Assembly: GCA_958418185.1 (NCBI GenBank)
Contig: CATZEP010000072.1
Location: 1-6,785, forward strand
Length of the DNA stretch: 6,785 nt
Direction: 5' to 3'
Source of the DNA: an uncultured Collinsella sp.
GTDB lineage: Bacteria; Actinomycetota; Coriobacteriia; Coriobacteriales; Coriobacteriaceae
Shown: one piece after another, positions 1 through 6,409 of the stretch
Position numbering within the stretch: position 1 is the first letter of the stretch
Layout of the letters: every line of letters begins with the position of its first letter
Program-made: the position numbers and the translations under genes
Notes under the pieces: generated by a model
What the model was told of the DNA's origin: nothing
What the model saw: only the letters and a program-made list of their open reading frames with translations
Database searches by the model: none

Positions 1-1
1 A

Positions 2-343
2 GATGATCTGCTCAACTTGGTCGGTACCAAAGAGGCCGCCAACAAGGACTTCCGCACCGATATCACCGAGGGCAAGCGCACCCTCGTCGCCGTGCACGCC
101 CTGTCAGACGAGCGTTATCACGACGAGGTCGAGGCGATCCTTTCCTCGGGCACCGAGGACCCCGCACAACTTGCACGCGCCGTGGAGATCTTCCAGGAGA
201 CCGGCTCCATCGATTACGCCCACACTTACGCGCTCGACCTGACCGCTAAGGCCAAAGCGGCCATCGAGAACGTTGAGCTTGATCCGCACGCACGCGAGCT
301 GTTCCTCTCCATGGCAGATTTCTTTGTGGAACGCCTTAACTAG
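2..343 (+). CDS. Polyprenyl diphosphate synthase, C-terminal part (5' end outside window)
   Basis: This reading frame is open from the first bases of the window and stops at TAG 341-343, so only about the last 113 residues are present. It opens with DDLLNLVG, which matches the second aspartate-rich motif of trans-isoprenyl diphosphate synthases; this motif binds the Mg-diphosphate of isopentenyl diphosphate. The segment TDITEGKRTL follows, matching the conserved D-x-x-EGK-x-T element after that motif. The rest is helical, as expected for the end of the all-alpha fold. The family condenses isopentenyl diphosphate with an allylic diphosphate to make C15-C40+ prenyl chains in the cytosol, for quinones or undecaprenyl-type carriers. 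The first aspartate-rich motif and the chain-length residues lie upstream, so product length cannot be judged. The TTG at 17 is internal to the domain and is not a real start. A 137-bp gap separates it from the next gene. Confidence 0.88.
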   Translation, partial: DDLLNLVGTKEAANKDFRTDITEGKRTLVAVHALSDERYHDEVEAILSSGTEDPAQLARAVEIFQETGSIDYAHTYALDLTAKAKAAIENVELDPHARELFLSMADFFVERLN

Positions 344-465
344 CGGGGTTATAAAACCTGTCAGCAGCTTATTTGGGTACAACTTGCTACACTGTTGAGT
401 GCATGTTTATGCATCCCTTTGCGTTGTCTATCCGACACACGCTCAAATAGTACGAATGGTACGCC

Positions 466-473
466 GAAAGGGG
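466..473 (+). promoter_or_regulatory. Ribosome-binding site of the CwlM-like gene
   Basis: GAAAGGGG lies 7 bases before the ATG at 481, an ordinary spacing, and supports this start. The same GAAAGGGG sequence precedes the GTG start of the gene at 2062-4251. Confidence 0.7.
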
Positions 474-480
474 TTCGTTC

Positions 481-1386
481 ATGGAACCTATTACAACGGG
501 CATGCAGGGAGCAGCCGTCGAGGACGTCCAGTCCCGCCTTCTGCAGCTCGGCTATACAATCGATGACACCGAGGTCGCCGATAAGCGCTTTGGCGCCACC
601 ACCGAGCAGGCCGTTGGCACCTTTAGGCTCGACAGTGGCCTTGCCGCTGGCTGCGCCGTCGATATCCCCTGTTGGAGCGCCCTGGTAGATGCCTCGTATA
701 AACTGGGCGACCGCACGCTTTATCTGCGCATGCCCAATTTCCATGGCGCCGACGTTCAGGCCCTGCAGCGCGCGCTCAACGTTTTGGGTTTTGCCTGCGG
801 TGAGGACGACGGCTACTTTGGCCCGCACACCGAGGCCGCTCTGCAGCAGTTCCAAGAAAATGTCGGCCTGTTTGCCGATGGCATGGCGTTCCAGGATACC
901 TACGCCTATATCAACCGCCTGCATCACGTGTGGGAGGGCAAGCCCTCGGTTACCGAGGCCGAGTCGCGCATCGGTTTTGCCCGCGCCGCCAATGTACTCG
1001 AGCGCTTCCAGATTGCCGTCATCGGTGAGGACCCCATCGCACGCAGCGTTGCATCGCGCATGTGGAACATCGCCACGGCGACGACCGACAGCAGCGGCAT
1101 GATGCTTTGCGATTCCGAGGTTCCGACCGACGTGGATCTGGTGCTCGAGATCGCAAGCGATGAGCTGCCCGCAGATGCTGCGCCGCGCGCCACGATCGCC
1201 CTTGCCGAGTGTCACAACCTTGCACAGCGCATCCGCACCGCCAATGTCGCCGCGCAGCAAAAGCCCGCGCGCATCCGCATTGAGCTCACGGGTATGACGC
1301 GCTACAACGGAACCTTCACCGCAAGCGACGCGCAGACACTCGCCGTACGTCTGCTCGACGGCGTTTGCGATGCCCTCGCAGATTAG
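481..1386 (+). CDS. CwlM-like protein: two peptidoglycan-binding domains plus a degenerate amidase-like domain
   Basis: The product is 301 residues with no signal peptide or membrane segment, so it is probably cytoplasmic. Residues 6-69 and 88-146 are two PG_binding_1-type repeats; the second is clear (DGYFGPHTEAALQQFQ, then GLFADG). The linker DASYKLGDRTLY (70-81) and the domain order closely resemble my recollection of mycobacterial CwlM, which has EASYRLGARTLY at the same place. CwlM is a catalytically inactive amidase homologue that, when phosphorylated, activates MurA, the first enzyme of peptidoglycan synthesis. Here the C-terminal half (about 170-301) lacks the DPGHGG zinc motif and the SxHxN motif of Amidase_3 enzymes. 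Its end (RIELTGMTRYNGTFTASDAQ and the following helix) can be aligned with the last strand and helix of that fold. I infer a non-enzymatic, regulatory role. The alternative is a generic peptidoglycan-binding protein of unknown function. The tRNA gene lies 38 bp downstream. Confidence 0.85.
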   Translation: MEPITTGMQGAAVEDVQSRLLQLGYTIDDTEVADKRFGATTEQAVGTFRLDSGLAAGCAVDIPCWSALVDASYKLGDRTLYLRMPNFHGADVQALQRALNVLGFACGEDDGYFGPHTEAALQQFQENVGLFADGMAFQDTYAYINRLHHVWEGKPSVTEAESRIGFARAANVLERFQIAVIGEDPIARSVASRMWNIATATTDSSGMMLCDSEVPTDVDLVLEIASDELPADAAPRATIALAECHNLAQRIRTANVAAQQKPARIRIELTGMTRYNGTFTASDAQTLAVRLLDGVCDALAD

Positions 1387-1393
1387 GTAAACT
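1365..1393 (+). promoter_or_regulatory. Possible promoter for tRNA-Gln
   Basis: TTGCGA (1365-1370) and TAAACT (1388-1393) are separated by exactly 17 bp. Each matches four of six bases of the sigma-70/sigA consensus. Transcription would start near 1400, about 25 bases before the tRNA. The -35 lies inside the end of the CwlM-like gene, so read-through from that gene is an alternative source of the tRNA transcript. Confidence 0.35.
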
Positions 1394-1424
1394 AAACGAG
1401 TTGCTTTTGGGCAACACCGCACAT

Positions 1425-1499
1425 TGGGACGTAGTTCAACGGTAGAACTCCGGTTTTTGGTGCCGGCTGTTGGGGGTTCGAATCCCTCCGTCCCAGCCA
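1425..1499 (+). tRNA. tRNA-Gln (anticodon UUG), CCA encoded
   Basis: A full cloverleaf can be drawn. The acceptor stem TGGGACG (1425-1431) pairs with CGTCCCA (1489-1495). The D-arm is GTTC/GAAC. The anticodon stem is CCGGT/GCCGG around the loop TTTTGGT (1455-1461), giving anticodon TTG at 1457-1459, which reads CAA/CAG. The T-arm GGGGG-TTCGAAT-CCCTC spans 1472-1488. G1496 is the discriminator base and CCA 1497-1499 is encoded. The U1-A72 first pair is usual for bacterial tRNA-Gln. Its 3' end is copied directly at 1671-1686 and its T-arm is copied in inverse at 1556-1571, which suggests use as an integration site. Confidence 0.96.
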
Positions 1500-1508
1500 A
1501 AGAAACCA

Positions 1509-1545
1509 GCCTCTCGAACGCATAGCCGATCGGGAGGCTTTTCTT
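1509..1545 (+). terminator. Intrinsic terminator after tRNA-Gln
   Basis: GCCTCTCG (1509-1516) pairs with CGGGAGGC (1531-1538), 8 bp with one G-U, across a 14-nt loop. It is followed by TTTTCTT (1539-1545). It lies 10 nt after the CCA end. Confidence 0.75.
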
Positions 1546-1554
1546 GTGAGCAAG

Positions 1555-1681
1555 CGGAGGGATTCGAACCCGCAAGGGTGCGGAGCTGAGGAAACGCGAA
1601 GCGTTTTCCAGCGCAGCACGCAAGGAGCGAAGCGACGCAGCGGGGCGCGGCCGCCGACCAGGCGGACGCGGAATCCCTCCG
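1555..1681. repeat. Segment bounded by 11-bp inverted repeats that contains an inverted tRNA T-arm
   Basis: CGGAGGGATTC (1555-1565) and GAATCCCTCCG (1671-1681) are perfect inverted repeats bounding a GC-rich segment of about 127 bp. The left end continues as GGAGGGATTCGAACCC (1556-1571), the exact reverse complement of 1474-1489 in the tRNA T-arm. The interior has a self-complementary stretch AAACGCGAAGCGTTTT near 1590. No complete second tRNA can be folded here on either strand. It may be a small non-autonomous element, or a tRNA fragment that has been flipped. Confidence 0.5.
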
Positions 1682-1762
1682 TCCCATATCAGCCGCGGGC
1701 TCCCCGCATCTCGACTTTCCAGCCAAGCCGACACTTAGGGACGTTCCTAAAGCGCCGGCCAT

Positions 1763-1827
1763 AACTTCTCGTGCAGGACGAGAAGTTGCAAAAGGCAGAT
1801 TTTCAGGCATGTCCCAAAATCTACCTT
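1763..1827. repeat. Two adjacent perfect or near-perfect hairpins in the intergenic region
   Basis: AACTTCTCGT (1763-1772) pairs with ACGAGAAGTT (1778-1787), a perfect 10-bp stem with a 5-nt loop. Four bases later AAGGCAGATTTT (1792-1803) pairs with AAAATCTACCTT (1816-1827), 12 positions with one mismatch. Neither has a proper T-tract on either strand, so they are not classical terminators. They may be part of a decayed mobile element or a processing or termination zone between the converging transcripts. Confidence 0.45.
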
Positions 1828-1923
1828 CAAAAGACAGGCGCCCCAAGCCCATTAGGACCAAGAGCGCCTTACATCTAGAAAATATCAGCCCAGTTCCGAA
1901 AAGCGAGCCGCCATCTACAAAAT

Positions 1924-2060
1924 GGCGTGCGGCCCCGGCGGGCCGGGCATTAAGTTTGTCGCGAGTTCCGCACGCAAAGAAGGCCACTTAATGTGGCCTT
2001 CGTCTTGCGCAGGACTGTAGAGCAGCAAACTTAATGCCCGGCCCGCCGGGGCCACGCGTC
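1924..2060 (+). repeat. Large structured stem-loop element, complete copy
   Basis: Perfect 28-bp inverted arms (1931-1958 and 2026-2053) are extended by six further pairs, two of them G-U, after one mismatch (1924-1929 with 2055-2060). Inside lies a 9-bp hairpin, GAAGGCCAC (1979-1987) with GTGGCCTTC (1993-2001), loop TTAAT. A 25-nt stretch (2001-2025) follows that recurs exactly, inverted, at 6735-6759. CGCAA (1973-1977) can also pair with TTGCG (2005-2009), giving a rod-like fold. The outer stem begins one base after the stop codon of the minus-strand gene, so it would form the 3' UTR of that mRNA. It could be a structured RNA, a bidirectional terminator or RNA-stabilising hairpin, or a MITE/REP-like mobile repeat. 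The strand given is the one on which the core reads CGTCTTGCGC. Confidence 0.75.
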
Positions 2061-2061
2061 C

Positions 2062-4251
2062 CTAATTGTTAAGCATGCGGTCGAAGCTTCCCGAGTCGCC
2101 ATCCCGATAGTCGGCGGTCATCAGAATCTCCTGCGGAATGCGTCCGCCCTCGCGCAGCACATTGCGGAACTGCACGCGCGTGACCATGGGTAGATCTTTG
2201 ATCGTCGCCGCCAGGTTCTGCGGCACGCCCTGGTTGGCAGCCGCGGGCTCGCACTCTCCGCCAGCCTTCACGCGACGCTTGTGCTCGGCGAGCATGGCAC
2301 GATACATACCGGCATGCAGGCGAATCTCAACCACATTGGCGTTACGGGTCTGCTCGACAATGCGCGCACCCTCTCGGTCGATGTCGCCCACGTAGTAGAC
2401 ATAGTTAAAGCGATAGCCGATCTCGGCCAGATAATCATCCAGTGCGTGTGAAACGCTCGCCTTGCAGCCGCCGCCAAAGATCACGCCACCCACCTTGGTG
2501 CCAAAAAGCTTGGCGTGCTTGCGACCGCGCAGGAGCTTGACGATCTCGTCATAGGTGTCCAGGTTCTCGACCATAATGAACGGCTTGTCGGCGCCCAGCG
2601 TAAAGAAGCCCGTAAAGTGCACAGGACGGTTGGGAGCAACCTTGATTGCCTGCATGCTAATGCCCTTTTCGGTCATACGCCGAATCAGACGCTCGCCATG
2701 CTTGCCGTCAAAGGCCTTCTCATCGTTAAAAATCTGGTAGGCGCGCTGGCGACGCGAAGCGACCGGCGTGTCGGCGCCGCGATTCTGCTCTATCCAAGCC
2801 TGGATGATCGCAATCTCCTCGGCAATCTTGCGGTTGGACATCTCGTTGTGCTGAGTGCGCTGCTGAGCCTTTTTGCCGTCCTTGCCCTCGACCTTAACAA
2901 TTTGAGTCTGCTGCTCCTTAATCTTGGAGAGCGCCATTGGCGTAGGAACGACCTTGAGCAGCTGCCTTCCCAGGACACGTGCCAGAGCAAACGCCGAAAC
3001 CTCGCCATGAGCGGGCGACTCAGGCTGCTGGGCAGCCGCATCGTTTGCAGTCGGTTTGGGCTGCGCCTGGGATTTGCGCTTGGAATCCGCCCGAGCTTTG
3101 CGCTCTTGCTTTGGCGCGGACGGACCCTTTTGCGAGCGCTCGGGCTTGTCCCCCTTCGCCGGCTGTCGCTTGGGCTGCTCCACCAGGGCCTCAGCCTTCG
3201 CATCCTTGCTTTGCGTCGCTGCCTTCTCGGCCGCGGCCTCGGCATTTGAGCCACGACCGCCGCGGTGACGACGGCGGCGGGGCTTGCTTGAGGCGCTCTC
3301 CCCTGTCTGCTTATCAGCGGACTGTTGAGCTTTGACCTCGGTGTCAGCCGCAGACTGCGACTCGGAAGGTTGCTGCTCGCAAGCCACCGGCTCAACGGTT
3401 TTCTCGGTTTGCTCGGCCTTATCGGCCTGAGCGGTCGAAGCCGGCTCGCCCTTCTCCTGACGCTTTATGGGATACGCGCGCCCCGCAAAACCGCGGCCGG
3501 GACGACACGAACCCGAAACCCTCTTGGCAGACTCCTCAGCATCGCCTGCAACCTCGGAAGGCTCTTCAGCCTCATGCGCGACATCCTGCTGCACAGCCTT
3601 AAAGTGAGCACCGCGACGACGCTTGGGCTCTTGGGCCTCCACGGGCTTTTGCTCCTTCGCGGGCTTCTGCGACTCAGCGGCAACCTCGGTCACAACAGTC
3701 TCGGTATCGAGTTCATCCTTTTGAGCCACGGCGCGACGGAAGCGCTCCTGCTGGGCACGGCGCTGAGCATCGCGCTTGCCGCCCCCGCCAAAACCGCCGC
3801 GGCCGGCCTTGGCCGTAAAGGCGCGAACGACGTTCTCATCGAGCAGCTCGTCGGTATCGACATGCTCGCGCGGGGCCGTTTCCACCGAAGCGGGCGCCTC
3901 GACAACGTCCTCGACGGCCTCTTCGACAGCCTCGGCAAGCTGCTCCTGAGCATCACTTATCTCGGCATGAATGGTATAGAACGCCGGACGTCCGTTAATG
4001 CCGCTGCCCTCGATCTTGGTAACGATCTTTGCCGCGATGAGTTCGTCGCGCATCGCCTTGGTGTCGCATTCCTTATCGACGGAGCGGAAAATCTGCGCCA
4101 GCGCGCTCGACTTGATCTTGAGTGCCTTGCGGCAGAGCAGGTCGTAGGCAACTAGCTTGGCGCGCTCGGCAGAAAGCGACGTCTGGCTGCTCAGACGCTC
4201 AGCCAGGGCATCGACATTATTTTGGTTATCGGAATATACCGTCTTGGCCAC
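2062..4251 (-). CDS. JetD/DUF2220-like Toprim protein with winged-helix-like N-terminus and RGG-rich disordered linker
   Basis: This gene encodes 729 residues from the GTG at 4251, which has GAAAGGGG just upstream (4256-4263). An ATG at 4275 would add eight residues but has no ribosome-binding site. Residues 10-93 are helical and end in a wing-like turn (EGSGINGRPAFYTI), suggesting DNA binding. About 95-425 is low-complexity and rich in Ala, Glu, Lys, Gln and Pro, with basic patches RGGFGGGGKR (151-160) and PRRRRHRGGRG (324-334). About 470-727 is globular and carries a Toprim pattern: glutamate in VENLDTY (E562), GGVIFGGG (588-595) and GDIDREG (D623, D625). The spacing and text resemble the DUF2220 domain of JetD, the Toprim nuclease of the Wadjet anti-plasmid system. 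No JetA, JetB or JetC lies in the window, so a Wadjet role is not shown. Nuclease activity is inferred from the retained acidic residues. The alternative is a nucleic-acid housekeeping factor. Confidence 0.8.
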   Translation of the reverse strand: MAKTVYSDNQNNVDALAERLSSQTSLSAERAKLVAYDLLCRKALKIKSSALAQIFRSVDKECDTKAMRDELIAAKIVTKIEGSGINGRPAFYTIHAEISDAQEQLAEAVEEAVEDVVEAPASVETAPREHVDTDELLDENVVRAFTAKAGRGGFGGGGKRDAQRRAQQERFRRAVAQKDELDTETVVTEVAAESQKPAKEQKPVEAQEPKRRRGAHFKAVQQDVAHEAEEPSEVAGDAEESAKRVSGSCRPGRGFAGRAYPIKRQEKGEPASTAQADKAEQTEKTVEPVACEQQPSESQSAADTEVKAQQSADKQTGESASSKPRRRRHRGGRGSNAEAAAEKAATQSKDAKAEALVEQPKRQPAKGDKPERSQKGPSAPKQERKARADSKRKSQAQPKPTANDAAAQQPESPAHGEVSAFALARVLGRQLLKVVPTPMALSKIKEQQTQIVKVEGKDGKKAQQRTQHNEMSNRKIAEEIAIIQAWIEQNRGADTPVASRRQRAYQIFNDEKAFDGKHGERLIRRMTEKGISMQAIKVAPNRPVHFTGFFTLGADKPFIMVENLDTYDEIVKLLRGRKHAKLFGTKVGGVIFGGGCKASVSHALDDYLAEIGYRFNYVYYVGDIDREGARIVEQTRNANVVEIRLHAGMYRAMLAEHKRRVKAGGECEPAAANQGVPQNLAATIKDLPMVTRVQFRNVLREGGRIPQEILMTADYRDGDSGSFDRMLNN

Positions 4252-4255
4252 GGGG

Positions 4256-4263
4256 CCCCTTTC
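4256..4263 (-). promoter_or_regulatory. Ribosome-binding site that sets the GTG start
   Basis: On the minus strand GAAAGGGG stands 4-6 bases before the GTG at 4251. It lies inside the reading frame that an ATG at 4275 would open. Upstream of that ATG there is only AT-rich sequence with no purine-rich Shine-Dalgarno. The GTG is therefore preferred. Confidence 0.6.
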
Positions 4264-4356
4264 ATATGTACACATATACGTCTATATGGTACAACGCGCG
4301 CCCTTATCCACGCAAAACATCTGCGAGAACACTCGGGCATCGCCCGCTTTTGCATG

Positions 4357-4394
4357 AAAAAAGACCGAGCCCGCGCAGCCGCGGACCCGGTCTT
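4357..4394 (-). terminator. Intrinsic terminator of cstA
   Basis: Arms 4361-4375 and 4380-4394 pair at 13 of 15 positions with a CAGC loop. On the minus strand the stem is followed by six Us (A-run 4357-4362 on the plus strand). It begins about 40 nt after the cstA stop codon and separates cstA from the JetD-like gene, so the two are probably not one operon. Confidence 0.85.
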
Positions 4395-4434
4395 ATCGAG
4401 TTGTATAGATGTGACGTTCAACTCGTCAGGTCGA

Positions 4435-6324
4435 TTACGCCTTGGCAGCCTCGGCGTCGGCGGGAGCCTCGGCGGCAGCGGCGCGGCCATACTCGACTTT
4501 GCCCATCTCGGACCACTCGGGCTCCTCGTCGGGCATGGAACCGGCCTCCTTGCCGAAGAACTCCTTGAGGCAATTGACGGCAACGATGAGGCCCAGGACC
4601 ATCAGCAGGACGGCAAAGACGAGCTGCAGGCCCTTGGTGGCGGCGACGGAAACGGCAGCCGTGGTGGCGGTAGCCGGGATGGTGCCGAAGAAACCGTAGG
4701 CCTGGACGGCGGTCATGCAGCCCATGGCGCTCTGGACCAGCGAGGTGAAGGTGCAGCAGAGCAGGAAGGCGACGGGCACGTAGAGCATCCAACCCTTGCG
4801 GCCGGTGCACTTACAGAACACGGCGAGGGTGATCATGGTCATACCGCCGAGCAGCTGGTTAGAAGCACCAAAGAGCGGCCAGATGTTGGCATAGCCACCA
4901 AAGGCGAGGGCGAGGCCAGGAAGCAGGGTAACGACCGTGGCGAACCAGGGGTTGCCGAGAACCTTCATGTAGCCGGCCTTGGACTCGATGGCCAGGGCGT
5001 CGTTGGTCTGGGCAAAGAACTCGGAGAACGAGGTGCGAGCGATGCGGGCGACGGCATCGAGCGAGGTCAGGGCCAGAGCGGAAACGTTCATGGTCATGAA
5101 GACGGTTGCGAGCGTGCCGTCAACGCCGAAGGCCTGCATACCGCGGGAGATGCCAGCTGCGAAGATCTGGAACGGGGTGGAAGCGACGCCGGCGTTAAGG
5201 GCGCCGGTACCGGCGGTGTTCATGTCGGAGAACATGATGCCGGCGACGATGATGGCAAGGATGCCGACGAAGGACTCGACGATCATGGCGCCGTAACCGA
5301 CCTTGACGGCGTCCTGCTCCTTCTCGACCTGCTTGGAGGAGGTACCAGAAGAAACGAGGCTGTGGAAACCGGAGAGAGCACCGCAGGCAACGGAGACAAA
5401 CAGGACCGGGAACATCATGCCCGAGGCATTGCTAAAGCCGGTGAAGACCGGAGCGGTGATGGTGGCCTGGCCGTTAGCGCCCAGGACGACGATACCGAGG
5501 ACAGCGCAGACGATCATGACGATCATCATGATGGAAGTGAGGTAGTCGCGAGGGGTCTTGAGCATCTGGATGGGCATGGCACCGGCAAAGACCAGGTAGA
5601 CCATGACGACGGCGAACCACTGGAACTTGTCCAGGTAGACCGGGAACTGCATGCCGACGGCGAACATGAGGACCATGAGTACCACGCCGGTGACGAACTC
5701 GGCAGCGCCGGTGAGGTTGAACTTCTTCTGGGCCCAACCAAAGGCCATGGCGACGAAGGTGAACAGGATGGAGATGGTGCCAGCGCAGCCAGCGGCATAG
5801 GACTTGGTGAAGTCGATGGCACCGGTAGCAGCACCAGAAGTGTCAACGGCCGGGGTGAACATGAACGTCTTGCAGACCATGTCGGTGAAAGCGGCGATGA
5901 CGATGATGCAGAACAGCCAGCAGAACAGCAGGAACAGGCGACGGCCGGTCTTGCCGATGTACTTCTCGATGAGCTGGGCCAGGGACTTGCCGTTGTTCTT
6001 CATCGAGGCGTACAGGGCGCCAAAGTCGTGGACGGCGCCAAAGAAGATGCCGCCGACGAGGACCCAGAGCACGACGGGAAGCCAGCCGAAGGCCATAGCG
6101 ACGATCGTACCCGTAACAGGGCCGGCACCGCAGATCGAGCTGAACTGGTGCGAGAACGCGGTGAAGGCGGAGACGGGCGAGAAGCTGTTGCCGTCTTTCA
6201 TGCGCTTGGCCGGCGTGAGGGCCTCTTTGTCAACGCCCCACTTGTTGGCCAGCCATCGGCCATAGCCCAGATAGCCGCAGGCGAGCACCGCCGCGGCCAC
6301 AACCATGAGCAAAACTCCGTTCAT
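4435..6324 (-). CDS. cstA: CstA-family carbon starvation protein (pyruvate/peptide transporter)
   Basis: The product is a 629-residue polytopic membrane protein starting at the ATG at 6324, which has AGGAGGA six bases upstream. Family marks in order are: a first membrane helix at 1-20; ICGAGPVTGTIVA (64-76); GWLPVVLWVLVGGIFFGAVHDF (80-101); GALSGFHSLVSSGTSSKQ (315-332) followed by an acidic/basic loop; LDAVARIAR (422-430); and IWPLFGASNQLLGG (481-494). At least a dozen hydrophobic helices are visible. The family (E. coli CstA and BtsT/YjiY) takes up pyruvate and possibly peptides when preferred carbon sources run out. This protein is shorter than the roughly 700-residue E. coli members and ends in a charged Ala/Glu tail after residue 595. 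Substrate choice cannot be read from sequence. No CstA-associated small protein or BtsSR-type two-component genes are in the window. A long leader with a terminator precedes it. Confidence 0.95.
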   Translation of the reverse strand: MNGVLLMVVAAAVLACGYLGYGRWLANKWGVDKEALTPAKRMKDGNSFSPVSAFTAFSHQFSSICGAGPVTGTIVAMAFGWLPVVLWVLVGGIFFGAVHDFGALYASMKNNGKSLAQLIEKYIGKTGRRLFLLFCWLFCIIVIAAFTDMVCKTFMFTPAVDTSGAATGAIDFTKSYAAGCAGTISILFTFVAMAFGWAQKKFNLTGAAEFVTGVVLMVLMFAVGMQFPVYLDKFQWFAVVMVYLVFAGAMPIQMLKTPRDYLTSIMMIVMIVCAVLGIVVLGANGQATITAPVFTGFSNASGMMFPVLFVSVACGALSGFHSLVSSGTSSKQVEKEQDAVKVGYGAMIVESFVGILAIIVAGIMFSDMNTAGTGALNAGVASTPFQIFAAGISRGMQAFGVDGTLATVFMTMNVSALALTSLDAVARIARTSFSEFFAQTNDALAIESKAGYMKVLGNPWFATVVTLLPGLALAFGGYANIWPLFGASNQLLGGMTMITLAVFCKCTGRKGWMLYVPVAFLLCCTFTSLVQSAMGCMTAVQAYGFFGTIPATATTAAVSVAATKGLQLVFAVLLMVLGLIVAVNCLKEFFGKEAGSMPDEEPEWSEMGKVEYGRAAAAEAPADAEAAKA

Positions 6325-6330
6325 TACATT

Positions 6331-6337
6331 TCCTCCT
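6331..6337 (-). promoter_or_regulatory. Ribosome-binding site of cstA
   Basis: TCCTCCT on the plus strand reads AGGAGGA on the minus strand, six bases before the ATG at 6324. This is a near-perfect Shine-Dalgarno and fixes the start. Confidence 0.9.
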
Positions 6338-6359
6338 CTAAAAAGAACTTCCCAGACAT

Positions 6360-6397
6360 AAAAAATGAGGGCCGTCGGTTGCGCTCGACGGCCCTCA
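6360..6397 (-). terminator. Intrinsic terminator inside the cstA leader (candidate attenuator)
   Basis: GAGGGCCGTCG (6367-6377) pairs perfectly with CGACGGCCCTC (6386-6396), plus the A-T pair 6397/6366, across an 8-nt loop. Read on the minus strand it ends in six Us (6365-6360), and the cstA ribosome-binding site follows about 23 nt later. No gene lies upstream on this strand within the window, so the terminator sits between a probable promoter and cstA. Premature termination is the natural reading. A free-standing small RNA ending here is the alternative. Confidence 0.8.
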
Positions 6398-6409
6398 TCT
6401 TCATCAGCC

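Larger units (their letters stand above)
1480..1686 (+). repeat. 16-bp direct repeat of the tRNA-Gln 3' end (att-like duplication)
   Basis: GAATCCCTCCGTCCCA occurs at 1480-1495, as the tRNA T-loop to acceptor end, and again exactly at 1671-1686, with 175 bp between. The flanking bases differ on both sides. Duplication of a tRNA 3' end is the usual result of site-specific integration by tyrosine recombinases. The short interval holds no integrase, so this would be a decayed or excised element. Duplication by another route is possible. Confidence 0.55.

Noticed and set aside
1555..1681. A second tRNA (Ser/Leu-like) on the minus strand
   Set aside because: Only the T-arm is convincing. No matching acceptor, D or anticodon arms can be folded and there is no CCA end.
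361..1734. A 457-residue open frame on the minus strand through the CwlM-like gene and the tRNA
   Set aside because: It reads antisense to a recognisable two-domain protein and through the tRNA. The stretch GTEGFEPPTAGTKNRSSTVELRP-like text is the well-known spurious translation of tRNA sequence.
1436..1987. A minus-strand frame with GGIRTPNSRHQKPEFYR, and the plus-strand frame 1546-1764 with RRDSNPQ
   Set aside because: Both peptides are typical translations of tRNA arms and their inverted copy. No ribosome-binding sites or domains support them.
1924..2060. CRISPR-like or simple terminator reading of the large inverted repeat
   Set aside because: There are no regularly spaced direct repeats, and neither strand shows a U-tract directly after the outer stem, so neither label fits.
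3325..4155. Leu/Arg-rich plus-strand frames at 2515-3249 and 3325-4155
   Set aside because: They lie antisense to the linker and Toprim coding region of the JetD-like gene and are low-complexity mirror products of its Ala/Glu/Lys/Gln codons.
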